NCBI RefSeq assembly: GCF_000482465.1
Contig: NZ_KI519422.1
Span: forward strand, 310,001 to 374,000
DNA from: Runella limosa DSM 17973
Lineage (GTDB): Bacteria; Bacteroidota; Bacteroidia; Cytophagales; Spirosomataceae
Direction: 5' to 3'
Length of the DNA stretch: 64,000 nucleotides
Both the position numbers and the translations under genes were made by a program. Under the pieces are notes generated by a model. The model searched no databases. It was not told the DNA's origin and saw nothing but the letters and a program-made list of their open reading frames with translations. The first letter of the stretch is position 1. Every line of letters starts with the position of its first letter. Shown in pieces: positions 62,887 through 64,000 of the stretch.

Positions 62887-63837
62887 TCAGATAGTGAGTT
62901 CTTGTTCCTGTTGAAGTTCGTGGCCTTTGCGGAAAATTTCGGCTAAGATAATGATAGCCAACCCCATGAAAAAATTAGAATTAAATAGGAGGAGTGGATT
63001 GAAAGTAAAATTTTCGGTGTTATCTATGCGAATTTTGAAGGGCGTTGGCATGGAGAGCTGATTGCGATACACCTCAAAATTTGTAGCCATTCTGCCAATT
63101 TCATTTTCCAATAAATGGGAGCGAAAGCCATCAATGAAGCCTAGCAACGAGAATGCCAATAAACTAAGGCTGATCCATCGCAAACGGCGAAAGTTGACCG
63201 TAGTAAAAATCTCGTATTTGCGAATATCCTGTAAAAATAGGTTGATGCAGAAAAGTATAAATAATAAAAGTGCCGATTCAACGATTACTTTAAACCAAGC
63301 ACAAGCTACGATAAGCCAACCATTAGGCATATTACTTGCTTTTAGTCGTAAAAAGCCTTTTGCTTCTTTTGGGGTGACTATTTCAAAGTAAGTGCTCGGA
63401 CTGGTAGGAACTCGGTCTGAGGTCAAAGAAAAAGTAGTGACAATCGTATCGGAAGGAAAGACAAGCCCTTTTTGGTAACGTTGTATAAGAGTTTCATTCC
63501 GTTTTTTAAGTGACTCTGCGTAATGATTATCATCGAAATCTCCCCTTGTTTTTACTTGGTATGTTTCGGGCAAATAGGAAGAATTGGCTTTTGAACGAAA
63601 AACAACGGTCGTGTCCATAAATGATTCTTGTAAATCAAGAATGATAGGAATGTTGAAAACGGGCTTGGAAAAACTTCCTTGTGACAATGTTATAGTATCG
63701 CCAACGTTTAGTGTTTCCTTCCTATCCGATAATTGTAAAAAAAGAAGAAATAGAAAGGCGGCAACTGTAAAAGCAATGCACAGGTTGCAAATCCAGTAGA
63801 AGACGGAAACGATTTGGGTAAATAATTTACGTGTCAT
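62887..63837 (-). CDS. DUF2975 family membrane protein
   Basis: 316 residues with four hydrophobic segments: about 13-35 (YWICNLCIAFTVAAFLFLLF), 185-205 (VESALLLFILFCINLFL), 222-242 (WISLSLLAFSLLGFIDGF) and 285-303 (FFMGLAIIILAEIFRKG). The end FMGLAIIILAEIFRKGHELQ matches the conserved DUF2975 segment with a (L)AxxFRxG motif. It is longer than usual because of a large domain of about 150 residues between the first and second helices, likely extracytoplasmic. Paired with the XRE gene. Confidence 0.82.
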   Translation of the reverse strand: MTRKLFTQIVSVFYWICNLCIAFTVAAFLFLLFLQLSDRKETLNVGDTITLSQGSFSKPVFNIPIILDLQESFMDTTVVFRSKANSSYLPETYQVKTRGDFDDNHYAESLKKRNETLIQRYQKGLVFPSDTIVTTFSLTSDRVPTSPSTYFEIVTPKEAKGFLRLKASNMPNGWLIVACAWFKVIVESALLLFILFCINLFLQDIRKYEIFTTVNFRRLRWISLSLLAFSLLGFIDGFRSHLLENEIGRMATNFEVYRNQLSMPTPFKIRIDNTENFTFNPLLLFNSNFFMGLAIIILAEIFRKGHELQQEQELTI

Positions 63838-63915
63838 GGTTGTACGGTTTTAGATTTGCTTCAAAAGTAGGAATTGTTTATTGATAAACAATATGTAAAT
63901 ATTTTTTATCAATAT

Positions 63916-64000
63916 TTATTTTCTTTTTATTAATAAATAATCTAACCGTCTTTGATACACACTAGAAGTGTCCAAACCGCGATGTGCGCCGTTGGGAATT
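63916..64000 (-). CDS. C-terminal end of an S9/prolyl oligopeptidase-like peptidase (partial)
   Basis: The frame is open from the window edge to TAA at 63916-63918 and encodes 27 residues beginning IPNGAHRGLDTSSVYQRRLD and ending LIKRK. The PNxAH histidine followed by a D-x-x-x-x-x-R-x-x-Y pattern fits the catalytic His and final helix of dipeptidyl aminopeptidase/acylaminoacyl peptidases. Only this end is visible, so the call is tentative. It ends about 80 bp before the DUF2975 start. Confidence 0.45.
   Translation of the reverse strand, partial: IPNGAHRGLDTSSVYQRRLDYLLIKRK

Overview
The window looks like the chromosome of a Bacteroidota bacterium, most likely order Cytophagales (Runella/Spirosomataceae-like). 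The reasons are two FecI-type sigma / FecR anti-sigma / SusC / SusD loci, a DUF5686 outer-membrane protein, a sphingolipid (serine palmitoyltransferase) operon, signal peptides ending in AQ, a T9SS-type secreted protein, and many intergenic palindromic repeats. I see no rRNA, tRNA, transposase, integrase, phage gene or CRISPR array.

Layout. 1-1723: a partial ATP-grasp-like gene and an NTP transferase, separated by five tandem hairpins. 1855-8579: a DUF5686 protein downstream of a tightly coupled operon that matches the bacterial ceramide pathway (Spt, GNAT-type ceramide synthase, CerR-like reductase), with a TetR regulator upstream. 8739-10921: AraC regulator with a DoxX-like membrane protein, and an EcsC protein. 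11559-22920: first sigma/FecR/SusC/SusD locus, followed by a ThuA-like protein and a large SGNH / dehydrogenase / cytochrome c fusion. 23076-25809: acyltransferase, esterase, and a DUF6934-like gene with a 47-residue partner. 26043-39661: second sigma/FecR/SusC/SusD locus with FAD oxidoreductase, GH88-like hydrolase, old-yellow-enzyme-like protein and SDR. Together these suggest import and breakdown of glycans or glycosides, perhaps uronate-containing.

39670-51130 is the most unusual region. It is a minus-strand block headed by a sigma-70-family factor and a membrane TPR protein, followed by a subtilisin-like protease, a TPR-CHAT (caspase-like) protease, and about ten small mostly uncharacterised proteins. 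These include two lipoproteins of unknown fold, a collagen-like lipoprotein, a cysteine-rich protein, a tyrosine/YD-repeat lipoprotein, a gene broken by one in-frame amber codon and a probable frameshifted gene. I regard it as a candidate protease-based signalling or conflict system. 51280-64000 is ordinary accessory and housekeeping content: a Tat-exported Gfo/Idh oxidoreductase, AraC, SnoaL, two DinB proteins, DUF2853, a gamma-glutamylcyclotransferase-like protein, MazG, an M20 peptidase, a DUF2975/XRE pair, and the end of an S9-like peptidase.

At least six families of short palindromic repeats recur between genes at distant places in the window. In two cases they form tandem arrays of five or six units. 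One GC-rich repeat type sits inside the coding sequence of the CHAT gene, close to a change in base composition.
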